Source of the DNA: Closterium sp. NIES-65
Taxonomy: Eukaryota; Streptophyta; Zygnematophyceae; Desmidiales; Closteriaceae
Assembly: GCA_948144175.1 (NCBI GenBank)
Contig: CANXME010000106.1
Span: 1,860,001 to 1,924,000 of the forward strand
Direction of reading: 5' to 3'
DNA length: 64,000 nt
Position numbers and translations under genes: made by a program. The notes below the pieces were generated by a model that was not told where the DNA came from, searched no databases, and was given only the letters and a program-made list of their open reading frames with translations. Of this stretch, positions 31,951 to 42,460 are shown one piece after another (the stretch's first letter is position 1; each line of letters begins with the position of its first letter).

Positions 31951-33211
31951 GACGTCTCTTCTACAGCTCGGACTTCACGTGGGCGAGTCGAGCAGTGTCA
32001 GCAGTGGCAAAGACCAAGTCGTCGACGTACACGAGGATGTAGAACGGCGGCAGAGAGGTGTCTGTGCGTAGAAACAGCGACGGGTCGGCTGTAGAAGGAG
32101 CAAACCCAAGAGCCGCAAGTGTAGTCCTCAGTGTATCGTGCCACTCACGGGGCGCCTGGCGGAGACCGTAGACTGGCCGCCGGAGGCTCCATTTGGTACC
32201 AGGAGGAAACGACCCAGTGAAGCTAGGAGGGCGGCGCAGCCACATCTCCTTTTGCACGTTGCCTTGCAGGAAAGCTATGCTGAAGTCAAGAGAGTGAAGC
32301 TCGTAGTCGCGATGAGCGGCTATGTGAAGCAGCACCCAAAGAGTGGTCATCTTCGGGGTGGGAGAGAAGGTCTGAAAGTAGTCAACTCCCTGCCGCTGAC
32401 TAAAGCCTTGAGCCACGTAACGCGCCTTGAAGACAGGCGGAGAACCCGGCGGCCGCTTCACCCTGAAGATCCACATGCCACTGACGATGTTCGCCCAAAG
32501 TGGGGGAACCTCGTCGACGTAGGTGCCTGTGGACTTCCAAGAAGCCATCTCTGCTTCCATGGCCGGCTGCAACTGAGAGAAGTAGGGACCCTCGATCGCC
32601 TCAGCGTACGATCGAGGAGTCGGGATGTCTGGTGTATCCGGGTCTCCCTCAGGGGCAATCAGCGTGGACACGAGATGGGGCAAAGCAGCCGCAAAGCACT
32701 GGAACTCCTCCTGCCTGTCCTCAAGGACGTCCGTGCTAAGAGCACACTCACCCCCGACGGACGGAGGACAGACAGACTCAGACTCAACAACGAGACTGGC
32801 AGCGTAGTCTAGACGACAGCGAGCAGCGAAGTCGACAAGCCCAGCAACAAGAGCAGACGCAGCAGTGGACTCAAAGGAAGGGTCAGTGACGACAGTAGCA
32901 AGAAGGCGCGTGACCGAAGGACTAGCAGCACGAAGGGAGTAATACTCCGGGTCAGCAAGAGTAGGAAGAGAGGACTCTGGAGGAGACGGAAACGGGACAC
33001 GCTGAGGAGCAGTGGAAGGACGCAGTCCCATCTGGTGTGTGCCAGGGACCAGAGGAGGACGCGGACGTGCAGTACAACCACTAGTGCGAGCAGCACGAAC
33101 AGGCGACGCAGGACGAGACGCAGGCTCACAACGCTCAGCAAGACCTCCAGTAGGATCTCTGTAGGGAGAAGGAGCAGGGAGAGGGGAGGCGGGCGGTAAC
33201 TGTGACTGCGA
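31951..33211 (-). pseudogene. pol: Copia D reverse transcriptase
   Basis: Open minus-strand frame 31961-33031 and upstream to TAG 33212-33214 (a CAG changed to TAG). It contains SYAEAIEGPYFSQL, GMWIFRVKRPPG, LHSLDFSIAFLQG, RPVYGLRQAPREWHDTL and an intact YVDD at 32018-32029. It ends at a second CAG-to-TAG change after VKSEL. Its active-site residues are the best kept together with those of C. Confidence 0.9.
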
Positions 33212-33214
33212 CTA

Positions 33215-34445
33215 TACAGGTTGTGGACACTCTAAGGGAGGAGCAGGACCAGTAGAGGGCGGGAGACCAAGAACCTGCTCAAGGAGCGGAACGAAGTACG
33301 GCCTCGGCCGCGCAGCGCCTCGAGAACCAAAAAGGATGGCACCAGTACCCCCAGCGGCAGCACCAGTGCCAGTAGCACCTCCAGCTCCAACAGCGCCAAC
33401 TCGAGCACCCTCAGGAGCACCAGCACCAGCACCAGCGCCAGCGCCAACGCCCCCAGCAGCTCCAGCTCTAGTAGCACCAACTCCAAGAGGACCGTCAGCA
33501 CCAGCAGCCTCAGCAGCACCCCGAGACGCACCAGCACGAGTAGAAACACCAGCGGCAACACCCCCAGCAGCTCCACCTCCAGCAATACCAGCACCGACAG
33601 CAGCTCCAGCAGGACCAACGCCAGTAACTCGAGCAGCACCGCGAGACTCAACAGCACGTCTCCAGCGGCGGGTGAACCACTCGCGCAACTCCTGTGAAGA
33701 CAGCGGCTCCCGCCTCGACGAAGCACCGCCGGCGGCCACACGAGCAGACCCAGCACCCCCAAGCTCCGCACCCCCATGCTAAGCACCTCCAGGCGTAGTA
33801 CCCCCAGGCTCAGCACCCCCAGGATCAGCACCCCAAGGCTCAGCACCCCCAATCTCAGCACCCCTAGACTCAGCACCCCCAGACCCGGCACCCGCAGGCT
33901 CAGCACCTCTAGCAGCACCAGAGTCAACAGCTACCTTGACAGGCTCGACTGCGTTGACCTGGGACACACCTCTCGGGGCAGGACCCTGAAGGGGGAGGGG
34001 GTCTATCTGGGTAGCACCTGGGGCAAGGAAGAGCGGCGGCGGGGGGAGGGGCGCAGTGCGGTAGGGGAAGAGACGGTAGTAAGGCACCGACTCGTCAAAG
34101 GTGACGTCCTAGGAGGACAGAACCCGGCACGAGGTGGGGTGGTAAAACTGCCACACAGGCGCGTCAAAGGGGAAGCCACGGAAGATGCAGGGAACAGCAC
34201 GGGGGGACAGCTTGTCCGCAAACAAGTCGCGGACAAACGCCCGAGATCCCCAGACCCAAAACGCAGTCGCATCGCCAACCTTCCCGGTCCACCGCAAGGA
34301 GGGGGAGGTCTCTGGCAAGGAGACCCGAGGCTGAAGGTTGAGCTGATGTGCGGTGTACTGAACCGCAAACGGCCACAGAAAATGGGGGGCAGCCGCATGC
34401 ATCATGGACGTACGAGCGACGTCCATGACCATGCCAATGCGGCGC
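33215..34445 (-). pseudogene. pol: Copia D integrase C-terminus and linker
   Basis: Minus strand, one frame with stops. VWGSRAFVRDL is followed by a TAG near 34110 (CAG in relatives), then PYYRLFPYR, APSGVSQV-like sequence, a few GAEPGG pentapeptides (33790-33910) and a stop near 33779. LSSQELREWFTRRWRR then leads to a long Gly/Ala linker (GAGAGAGAGAPEG). The linker is variable among A-D while its flanks are conserved. Confidence 0.82.
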
Positions 34446-35150
34446 TCAGCAATCCCATTTTGCTATGGAGAGGCCGGAAGCGTTAAGGTCTGGCGAATGC
34501 CCTGTGCATGACAGAAGGCTCCCAGACGGGCAGAGGAAAACTCCCGCCTCTGTCCGAGTGCAGACGTAGAACAGGAAAGTCCGAGCCCTCTCTCTGAGCT
34601 GGAGACGAGCTGCGCGGATCCAGTCGATCAACACCTCAGTGACGTCACCCTTGCTGCGCAAGGGGAAGACTGTGGTGTAAGGCGAGTAGTCGTCAACGAC
34701 CAGCAGAATGTACCGCTCTCGCCCTTGCCCACTGACGCGGGCTGGGCCCCACACGTCCATGTGTAGAGTCTGCAGCGGAGCCTCTGTCGGAGGAAACTCG
34801 GAGGAGTGAGGGGCGGCGCGCTGTCGCCCCTCGATGCAGGGGACGAAGGTAGGGCCAGGCCCCAGAGGTAGGGGAGGGAGAGACCGAGGGAGACCAGACA
34901 CAAGGACACGGAAGGCCATGCCTTCGAGACGAGGCAGGGAGGGGTGACCAAGGCGGTGGTGCCAGAGGAGAGTCTGGTGGGACAGCAGACGACACGAGCA
35001 GGGGGCAGACTCAGGACCAGACCTAGACGCCGCAGCAAACAACTGACTCGACGCAGCTACCTGGGCAGACTCAGCAGTAGGAGGAGACTCAGTAGTAAGG
35101 GTGTACAGGCTCGACCCTGGCCGACGGGTGAACGTGGCCTCTCCCAGCAC
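34446..35150 (-). pseudogene. pol: Copia D GAG-pre-integrase and integrase core
   Basis: Minus strand. HHRLGHPSLPRLEG (zinc-binding region) is followed by integrase LQTLHMDVWGPARV and FPLRSKGDVTEVLIDWIRAARLQL. At about 34590 a small deletion shifts the frame, so the second catalytic Asp motif (DRGGEF in relatives) is read out of frame. A further frameshift near the preserved NGIAERR region returns to the main frame. Confidence 0.85.
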
Positions 35151-36963
35151 ACGTCCAGTGGGTCACTCGCTGATTCGCAGGAGTGAACTGGTCAACCCCT
35201 CGATCCTGTAGGTCCGCTCCACTCACCAAGTTTGTAGAGAACGAGGGGAGGTAGAGACTAGACAGGGTGCCAGAGGGGGCTGCAGGGCACGGAAGGACAG
35301 TGGAGAAGCTAGCAAGGACAGGACCCCCAGAGTGGTCTGCCAGGGAGACTGCAACTAGCCGACTAAGCGAAGTAAGAGCGGTGCGGTCTCGAAAAAAAGA
35401 GCGGGACGCAACCGAGTCCAGGGTGAAGGTGTGGAAGGCCTGAGCCGACATAGTACCTAAGAGAGTAGACTCACCTGCACCTGGGGCGGCAGACGCACTG
35501 GCACCTAGGGCAGCAGACACACTAGCACCTAGAGCAGCAGCCTCAATGCCTGGGTCAGGCGGTACACACAGGTACCACGCACCCTCAACACTATCACCAA
35601 CAGCATACATTGCAGCAAGTATAGCATCAAAGTCAAGATCAAAGATAGCAACCCCGGCCTTAGCCAGATCTCCCCAGCGAGGGATCTCTGACGCCTCAGG
35701 GAACTGGCCACGCCACACGTCCGTTAGGCGACCAAAGCATCGCTGGGTGGAGTGCGGGCCTCCGCACTGCTCATTAGTGCGGTCGCCGATACGGAGAACG
35801 TAAGAGCAGGGACCAAAACCCCCACCGCGCTGGCGTGCAGTGTACCACGCACGAAGGTGCTGAGGGGACAGGGTCACACCACTCCGCTGCTGCTGCTGGC
35901 GCTTACCACCATCGGCGCCACTCCTTTGCGCAGAGTCGCGAGTCGCTCCACCACCGCAGCCTCCGCCGCCTCCGCCTCCTACTCCACCTCTGCCTCCTCC
36001 ACCACCGCCGCCGCCTCCGCTCCCTCTGGCACCTCCACCGCCTCCGCCGCCTCCACTGCTGCTGCCGCCGCCGCCACCCCCGGCACCACTCCCACCACCA
36101 CCCCCACTCCCCCCACCGCCTCCACCGCGACCTCCACCGCCCCCTCCAGCTCCTCTAGTGCCCTTGCCCCCCTTGCCCTTGCCGATGCGACGTCTCCTGC
36201 TCGGGGCAGACGCAACGCCGACCCCGTAAAAACCAACGAGGTCGGCCGGAGCAGCAGAGGCAACAGAGGGCAAAAGGGGGGAGGGAGAATACCCCTCAAA
36301 GACGGGGGTGCAAGGGTCACCACGAGAGGCTCCTACAGCGACTATGCTCTTCTCTATCGCTAGGAGGGCCTTCTCGAGGAGGTCAACGGTGAGAGTGGTG
36401 GGGCAAACAGAGAGGAAGTTGTCCCTCACTACCCGAAGAGAGTCAGGGAGCCGAGTGACTATGTAGTAGAGGGTGATGTACATGGGGGGGGGGGGGGGGG
36501 GGTTCTTGGCGCAGAACTCAGCAGGAAGCGCAGCGCGGTAGCGAGTGTCACTAGTGCGGAGGTGCGTAATGAGGTCAGCGATAGTGGGAAAGGCAGCAAG
36601 GTCAGGGAAGAGGTACGGTAGCATGAGGCGGCTCAGTGCAGCAGTGGTAGGGGAAGAGTAGTGTGCAACTACAGCGTCGTACAAGGTCTGAGCACCCTTG
36701 TACTGGCTAAAGTGTGCACGCTCAGTGGTCGGTAAGTGGCGGCGCATAGCAAGGCGAGCAGCAGCATCACGTGTGGCCCACTGTGAGCGAACGGTGGCGT
36801 CAGCATCAGTAGCAGGGGCAGGGGAGGCACCAGAAGTGAGGTCAAACAGGGAGAGACCGTCTGCCCTAACGCACTGCAGAAAAAGCTGTAGATCATCTAC
36901 CCTGACCTCAAAGTCCACTGCCCGACCCTCAGCGTCAAAGGTGAGAACGCTAGGGTAAGCCGT
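35151..36963 (-). pseudogene. gag: Copia D gag and protease
   Basis: An open minus-strand frame covers 35089-37134. By alignment with B, Gag starts at 36963, where the ATG is ACG in this copy. Capsid helices (LQLFLQCVRADGLSLFDLTS and following), six prolines (36484-36502), basic patch, glycine-rich tail, QQQQ and the FGPCSYVL...CGGPH....C cluster are all in frame. The protease box is DSVA (35407-35418): the glycine of DSGA is valine, which should kill the enzyme. It is the longest uninterrupted gag in the window. Confidence 0.88.
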
Positions 36964-37019
36964 AACAGCAGTAGGCAGGCAGTGAGTACAGTGAGGCAGG
37001 GTTGTGGCAGAGACTATGC

Positions 37020-37760
37020 TCTTACCAGGCAGGTGGGGCGATCGGGCTGCTCGGCGGCTCGGCTGTCGGGCGGCTCGGCTGAAAGGCGGCTCGGCTGCTG
37101 GGCGGCTCGGCTGCTGGACGGCTCGGCTGCACAATGCTGGGCGGCTCGGCTGCTGGGCAGCTCGGTTGCTGGGCGGCTGGGCGGTCGGGCGGCTCAGGTG
37201 ATGGGTGGCCGGGCGGTTGGGCGGTCGGCTGCTTGGCGTTGCGGGCGCTGGCCGGCGGGGTCACAGGTGGAGGAGAGGCCGGAGGTGGCAGCGGGGCCTT
37301 AGGTGGCGGTGGGCCGCAGGTGGCGGGGCCGCAGGTGGTGGCGGGGCCGCAGGTGGCGACGTGGCTGCGGTGGGCGACGGGGCCGCAAGGGTGGGCAGGG
37401 CCGAAGGTGGGGACGGGGCCGCAAGGGTGGGCGGGGCCGCAGGTGGCGACGGGGCCGCAGTGGGCGGGGCCGCAGGTGGCGGGGCTGCAGGTGGCGACGG
37501 GGCCGCAGTGGGCGACGGGGCCGCAGGTGGCGACGCGGCCGCGGTGGGTGACGGGGCCGCAAGGGTGGGCAGGGCCGCACGTGGCGACGGGGCCGTAGCG
37601 GGGCTGTAGCAGGGCCTAAGTGGGGCCGTAGCGGGGCCGTAGCGGGGCCAGACGGGGCCTAAGCGGGGCCGTGACGGGGCCGTAAGGGGCCTAAGCGGGG
37701 CCGCTACGGGGCCGTAAGGGGCCTAAGCGGGGCCGCGACGGGGCCGTAAGGGGCCTAAGT
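37020..37760 (-). repeat. GC-rich tandem repeats in the copia D leader
   Basis: 37020-37200: units of ggctcggctgctgggc. 37280-37610: units built from ggtggcgacggggccgcag and gtgggcggggccgcag. 37610-37760: units of cgtaaggggcctaagcgggg. They occupy the same PBS-to-gag position as the array in B but have different units. Confidence 0.88.
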
Positions 37761-37900
37761 GGGTCGTAGAAGGCGGCTCGAGAGGCCGTAAGGGCGGCCA
37801 ACGGGGGCCACTAGGGCGGCCCGAGGCGCTACTCGGGTTAGGAGCGAATCGCGCTCCGGGTAGGGAAGGAAAAAAAAGTTTGTGGTGGGCCCTAGGCAGT

Positions 37901-37929
37901 ATTCCCACTCGGGAACTTGCTCGATACCA
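37901..37929 (-). other. Copia D PBS and adjoining leader dyad
   Basis: PBS TGGTATCGAGC on the minus strand at 37919-37929. Beside it at 37901-37916 is an imperfect dyad, GTTCCCGAGTGGGAAT on the minus strand, which matches the perfect palindrome of B. Confidence 0.65.
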
Positions 37930-38060
37930 TGACGAGAAGTGAGAATGGATGAATGAACTATGAAAGAGTTGGGTACAAGTACTAACCCTAATTGGGTTGT
38001 ACCCCATATGGGCTACCCCACTACAGCCTACACAAATGTATAAGCTATAATGTTCTCACA
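37930..38060 (-). repeat. 5' LTR of copia D (131 bp)
   Basis: Nearly identical to 30726-30856. Its outer terminus reads ctcaca instead of ctgaca on the plus strand, a single change in the terminal sequence. Confidence 0.92.
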
Positions 38061-38065
38061 AGGGC

Positions 38066-38742
38066 ATCAGCTTTTGTCGTGCTAAAGAATGAAAAAGAGA
38101 ACTTGCGAAGTTGCAGGGCATGATCGGTGCTGCAATCCTGAGGTTAAAAAAAAAAAAAAAGAATAGTTAGTAGCCATGGATCGAGCAGCCGATCAAGAAG
38201 AAATCCGGAAAAGTGAAAAACTTGACAACGTGACAACTTCGGAGCGGGCAAAAAAGGGAGAAAACGATGGCGCAAATTTTAAATATCACGAACAGCCGGC
38301 ACCAGCGGAATTCAGAGAGACAAAAAAAGAACTCGCAGGAAAAACACTATGCACTGATCAGGAAACTTTAGCCAAATACTCGTGAAAGTGAGAATTCAAT
38401 TAAGTTATCATATGAAGACAATTAAGCAAAAATATCACGTCTCGTGGTTTTAAAGCCTTCAAAAAGTTCAAGGGAAGGTTAGATGCTAAGGAAAAAGCCT
38501 ATATATATAGGTACCAAAAAAGTTGAGAACTCAACCACGGAGCATTGACAAGGATCGAGCATTCCGACGAGTTATCATTCTCTCCCAACAGCAGAGTGTG
38601 AAGCCTCCTCGTTCCCTACAGGTGAAGCCAACAGAGTTGCAAAGGCTTAGGGGAACGTTATAGGCCGAGGAGAAGCTGTACCAGCCTCGGAAAATTCCTT
38701 TTGGCAATGGTGGATAGTGGAGCGTCCTATTCAGTGTGTGAC
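38066..38742 (+). pseudogene. gag: Gypsy E gag zinc knuckle (second half) to protease start
   Basis: Joined to 30725 it completes a CX2CX4HX4C zinc knuckle whose last Cys ends at 38082. A second Cys/His stretch follows (TCEVAGHDRCC). A Lys/Glu-rich region with a 70-codon open frame (38176-38385, unrecognised) follows, and a perfect 14-bp AT palindrome lies at 38498-38511. The protease motif MVDSGASYSVCD is at about 38706-38740, and the LTR of F then interrupts it. M at 60 kb continues the same protease. Confidence 0.72.
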
Positions 38743-39106
38743 TGTGAGAGTACAACGGCTTATGCTAGCTTTGCTCGCTTGCCTTGACTTTTTTGTGCTA
38801 TATCTAGCTTAGGTTTATCTTGTTATGCATGCTTTTGTTTGATTTCCTAGGCTAGGTGCTTTCTTATATTTATTTTATATAGTTATAGCACCAAACAAAG
38901 ATTGCGTGCACCGGATTCGTGCTATTTGGTTTCCACCGAAAAGCTTCGGGAAGGCTCTGTTCGGGACGCTTCGCGGCCCCCAGAACCTTCACGTAACACC
39001 GAGTTTCTGGCCTAGTATCAAGACTATATATAGCCTCGTGTTGTACCTAGGTGATCATTCAATACATTTACGATTTTCTGAACTCGATCCTACCGATCAT
39101 CACACA
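38743..39106 (+). repeat. 5' LTR of gypsy F (364 bp)
   Basis: Begins TGTGAGAGTACAACGG and ends ATCACACA, with TG...CA termini. The PBS TGGTAATCAGGGC follows at 39107. TATATATA is at 39025-39032. It sits inside the protease of gypsy E. No second LTR of F was found in the window. Confidence 0.85.
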
Positions 39107-39941
39107 TGGTAATCAGGGCTCATTTACAAGCGATAATTTTTCGACTGCTAAAACATAGTCGTCAAAAACTGCGGGGGCGACGAGCGATAAACAACGATGT
39201 TGGGTATGTAAAACCGGTGCTGTGTTTTTGAAGTCCCTCTCGATTCCGGTTTATGGACGCGATGTCAGGGATGGAGGGCGCAGGTGACAAATTCGTAATG
39301 GAAGTCGCAACCTTTTGCAATTAGAAGGACCAGACGCGGGTGGCGCTCCAGCAAATAGAGGCGCTCCTCGCAAACCAGTCGGTAGCCGTCACGGCAACAG
39401 CGAATGCCATTGCGACGGCAGCAGCAGCAGCGGTGACACCAAAATTTCACGTAGCAGCAGTGGAACCGGCTTTGGTTAATCTCGAGGCAGCTCGTCCTAG
39501 GATCCAGGAAGCATTCGATCCAAGCGCAAAGGGAGTGGCGTTCGATGATTTGTGGCTACACTTTAAATTTATTTGGAGGCCTTTGAATGTACGACCCCAA
39601 CGTATGACGCATCAAGGGTTCGGCTCGCTACGACACTGTCGGGAGGCCCGGCGCTCGAATGGATTTACTACTGTGATGTGGTCCGAGGCCAGGAAACGTA
39701 GACACAGTTTCGGGCAGATTTAATCGCGCGTTACGAACCAATTAATACGAGCTAGATGGCGCGGCAGCAGATTCATCGACACAAACGGTAAGGCAGTGTA
39801 GCTCGCAGCAGATGGAGCAGTTATTGAACCGATTTCCAGTCCTGGCCAAAGGGAAAAAACTGCAGACGTACATTGAGGGACTGAAAATGGAGACACGACG
39901 ACAGGTGATTGCCGCGAACTATTGTAGCGACCGCGACATGG
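39107..39941 (+). pseudogene. gag: Gypsy F leader and gag fragment
   Basis: The leader runs to about 39250. Gag frames follow: MALQQIEALLANQS...(Ala/Thr-rich), PALVNLEAARP and EAFDPSAKGVAFDDL (39510-39560), then frame changes and LSGGPALEWIYYC-like capsid sequence near 39640-39680. It stops at catgg (39937-39941), where the LTR of copia G begins. Several frameshifts are present. Confidence 0.72.
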
Positions 39942-40197
39942 TGTTGTGAAGATAACTATACAACGAGAGCTGGACTACAAGCTAGGCACGGGTGCTCGTG
40001 TGATTTCTGCATTCGTTAGTTCCTTAGTCGTTTCCTCGTGCACACACTACTTGCTAGTTGACGGGGAGAATTGGCAAGAGTTCCACTTGGAAAAGTTCAG
40101 AACAATGGTACAATCAAGTTGGCAAGATAAGACTACATCAAAACTAGGATGCAGGTCGGTCGGCTGCCAGCGCAGCATGGTCGACCTCATGCCAACA
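39942..40197 (-). repeat. 3' LTR of copia G (about 256 bp)
   Basis: On the minus strand it starts TGTTGGCATGAGG and ends CTTCACAACA, giving the TGTTG...CAACA ends usual in copia. The boundary was set by these termini because no second LTR is available for comparison. Confidence 0.6.
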
Positions 40198-40770
40198 TGA
40201 CTTGGTTGACCGCGCTCCAGCAGTGCAGAGTTCTGGCTTGCCAGCGCTGCAGGTCGACAGCGTGACAACAACGCAAGTCGAAGACGGGCCAGCGTTGCTC
40301 CCGCCCAAGTCGGCTGCCCGAAGTCGACGTCACCAAGTCGACACCCCGCTACTCGATGCCAAGTTGCTCGCCGTCTTGCTCTTCGATGCCCTCCAGCTCG
40401 GCATTCCGTGTCGAGGTCAACGTCGGCGCCTCCCTTTGTCGACCCCCTCGTTAGGTCGACCACCAGGCCGACCACCCCAAAGCCGGTGCCCAGAAGTCGG
40501 CGCCAGTGCAGTAACCCCCGCGCAGGTCGACTACCCTCGTCGACCAGCTCGCCTTGTGTTGCAGGTCGGCTGCTCCCTTCACAGCCGACCACTAAGTCGG
40601 CTCCGCCCAAGCGAGGATTGGGCCACACCAAACTCCCGTTGACACTCCCTTGCCGCGTTCATGCTTAGGCCCCCCCCAGTCCTTACGGCAGTAGTCCTCG
40701 GAGAATCGCTCGTTGGCGTGCACTCCACACACAGCACGCCGGTCACCGCACCAGCCATGCAAGAGGGCAT
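40198..40770 (-). other. Copia G 3' untranslated region rich in GTCGAC / CCGAC motifs
   Basis: No conserved open frame. In about 460 bp the motifs AGTCGAC, AGTCGGC and their complements recur some twenty times at irregular spacing. Similar CCGAC/GTCGG clustering occurs in G's integrase-RT linker (42430-42850). The cause is unknown. Confidence 0.5.
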
Positions 40771-40778
40771 GGCACCTA

Positions 40779-41383
40779 CTACTGCAAGTTGTTGTCGCCG
40801 TCGCCCTTGTCGGCAAAGCGCACCTGGCCGATGGCAACGAAGCACCGGTTGAAGGCCTGATAGTGCAGCGCCTTCGTGAGGAAGTTGGCCGGCTGCTCAG
40901 CGGTCGGGATGTACTTCAGCGAACAGTTCCCGCGCTTCACTATGTGCTGCACCCAGGCCTGTCGCCGCTCCATGTGCTTGAGGTTGCCCGTCAACCCCAT
41001 GCCCCTAGCGACCGTGATGGCCGACTTGTTGTCCACCCAAATGACGGTCTGATTCCCGGCATCCATTTGCGGGAACTCTGCGAGGAGGAAGCAAAGGCGA
41101 CGTCCCTCCTTACCGGCTTCGTTGGCCGCCACGTACTCCGACTCGGAAAAATACAGTGTCGCGCACTTGATGCGCTGGCTCGACCAAGAGTCTGTGGCCC
41201 CTCCGTAGACAAACACGTAGCCACCTATGCTCGTCCTCTTCTGCTTGTCGTCGGCGTCGTCGGCGTCCGCATAGCCGACCAGCTCCAGCAACTCTGGACC
41301 ACCGCCAAACTTTAGGGCGGTGTTATGCGTGTTGGCAAGTTAGGCGAGGCAGCGGTCGACCTCGCGCCAATGCTGGTCGCTCC
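40779..41383 (-). pseudogene. pol: Copia G RNase H
   Basis: Minus strand, open 41291-40779. ELVGYADADDADDKQKRTSIGGYVF carries the first Asp of RNase H. FSESEYVAANEAGKEGRRLCFLL carries the Glu and IWVDNKSAITVA the next Asp. HIVKRGNCSLKYIPTAEQPANFLTKAL is the C-terminal signature. A frameshift near 41310-41384 separates it from RT. Confidence 0.87.
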
Positions 41384-42460
41384 TCACCATGAGGCCGTTC
41401 CCGGCTTGCTGCAGGCAAAGGCTATGTCCGGCCTCGTCATTGTTGCCGCAAACTGCAATGAGCCGACCTTCTGGCGGTACTCCTGCTCTTGGTGCTCCTG
41501 CGCCTTCTTTTTGTCGAAGGTGAGCTCGGCGTAGGCATCGAGCGAAACCAGCATCTTTGGGGTTCGACCGGTCTGCTCCTCGTCGTTCTGTACCGGCGAG
41601 ATTTCGCGCAGCTCAAATGCGGCCTCCAGCAGCTCCTTCGGCACCTCGGCACTACTGCTGGCAGCAAGCAGGTTGTCGACGTAGACCGGCACCCAGCAGG
41701 CCACTCCATTGTCGCCGACCTTGAAGTACAGAGCCGTGTCGACCTGGCTCTTCTTTGACCCGGCGCCGACCAGCACGTTGTTGAGCGCCAAGTACCATAG
41801 CAGCGGCGACTGTTTCAGCCCGTGCAGGCTCTTCAGCAGCTTGCACACCCGGCCGGTTCCGTCATTGATGTAGTCCCGCTGGTACATGTGCAGCACACAG
41901 TCGAGCTTGCTCTGCAGGAAGGCGTTCTTCATGTCGAGCTGCATCACGTTGAGGTTGAGGACAACGACGAGGCTGAGGAAGATCCTCGGCATGACGTATC
42001 TGCTCACTGGCGCGTACGTCTCGTCGTAGTCGGCGCCATACACCTTTGTGAAGCCCTTCACGACCAGCCTTGCCTTCTCGCGCTCGACGTTGTCGTCGAT
42101 GTGGTACTTCGTCGTCAACGCCCACCGGTTCTTCATGATGTTTACCCCCGGCGGGCGTTCCACCAGCTCATACGTCCCCATGCCGATGAGGCTGCGGATC
42201 TCCTTTTCCATGGCGGCCTTCACCGGCGGGCCCTTCCAGCTCGCCAACGCCTTCTTCACCATCATCGCCGAGATGTCCCAATGGTGCTTGGAGTCGGTAT
42301 GCATGTCGGGGTCGAGCTCCGACAGCTCCTCATCGTCCTTGCCGTCGTCGCACGCCAGGTCATCGGCGTCCACGTCGTACACCGTGGTGAAGGCAGCAGG
42401 GACAAAGAAGTCAGGTGGCCTCCGAATTCGGCCTGACGTCCGAGGTCCAGGCTTGAGCAC
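41384..42460 (-). pseudogene. pol: Copia G reverse transcriptase (YVDN)
   Basis: Open minus-strand frame of about 358 codons. A linker is followed by WKGPPVKAAMEKEIRSLIGMGTYELV, NRWALTTKYHIDDNVEREKARLVVKG and YDETYAPVSRYVMPRIFLSLV. Then come NVMQLDMKNAFLQSKLDCVLHM and LHGLKQSPLLWYLALNNVL. The catalytic box is YVDN at 41672-41683: the second Asp of YVDD has become Asn, which should abolish polymerisation. It ends in a frameshift at PDIAFACSK. Confidence 0.88.

Larger units (their letters stand above)
30726..38060 (-). mobile_element. Copia element D, complete with TSD agggc, defective
   Basis: Minus-strand element of 7335 bp with two 131-bp LTRs (30726-30856 and 37930-38060) and an exact 5-bp duplication agggc (30721-30725 and 38061-38065). 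It is related to A-C in every domain but forms a separate subfamily: longer LTRs, TGTCAGA... start, and a linker of AGAG-type repeats. It landed inside the zinc-knuckle codons of gypsy E. Several stops and frameshifts and a protease mutation make it inactive. Confidence 0.95.

Noticed and set aside
38176-38385. Independent small gene of 70 codons
   Set aside because: It lies in the gag-to-protease stretch of gypsy E, is Lys/Glu-rich and short, and no other support exists.
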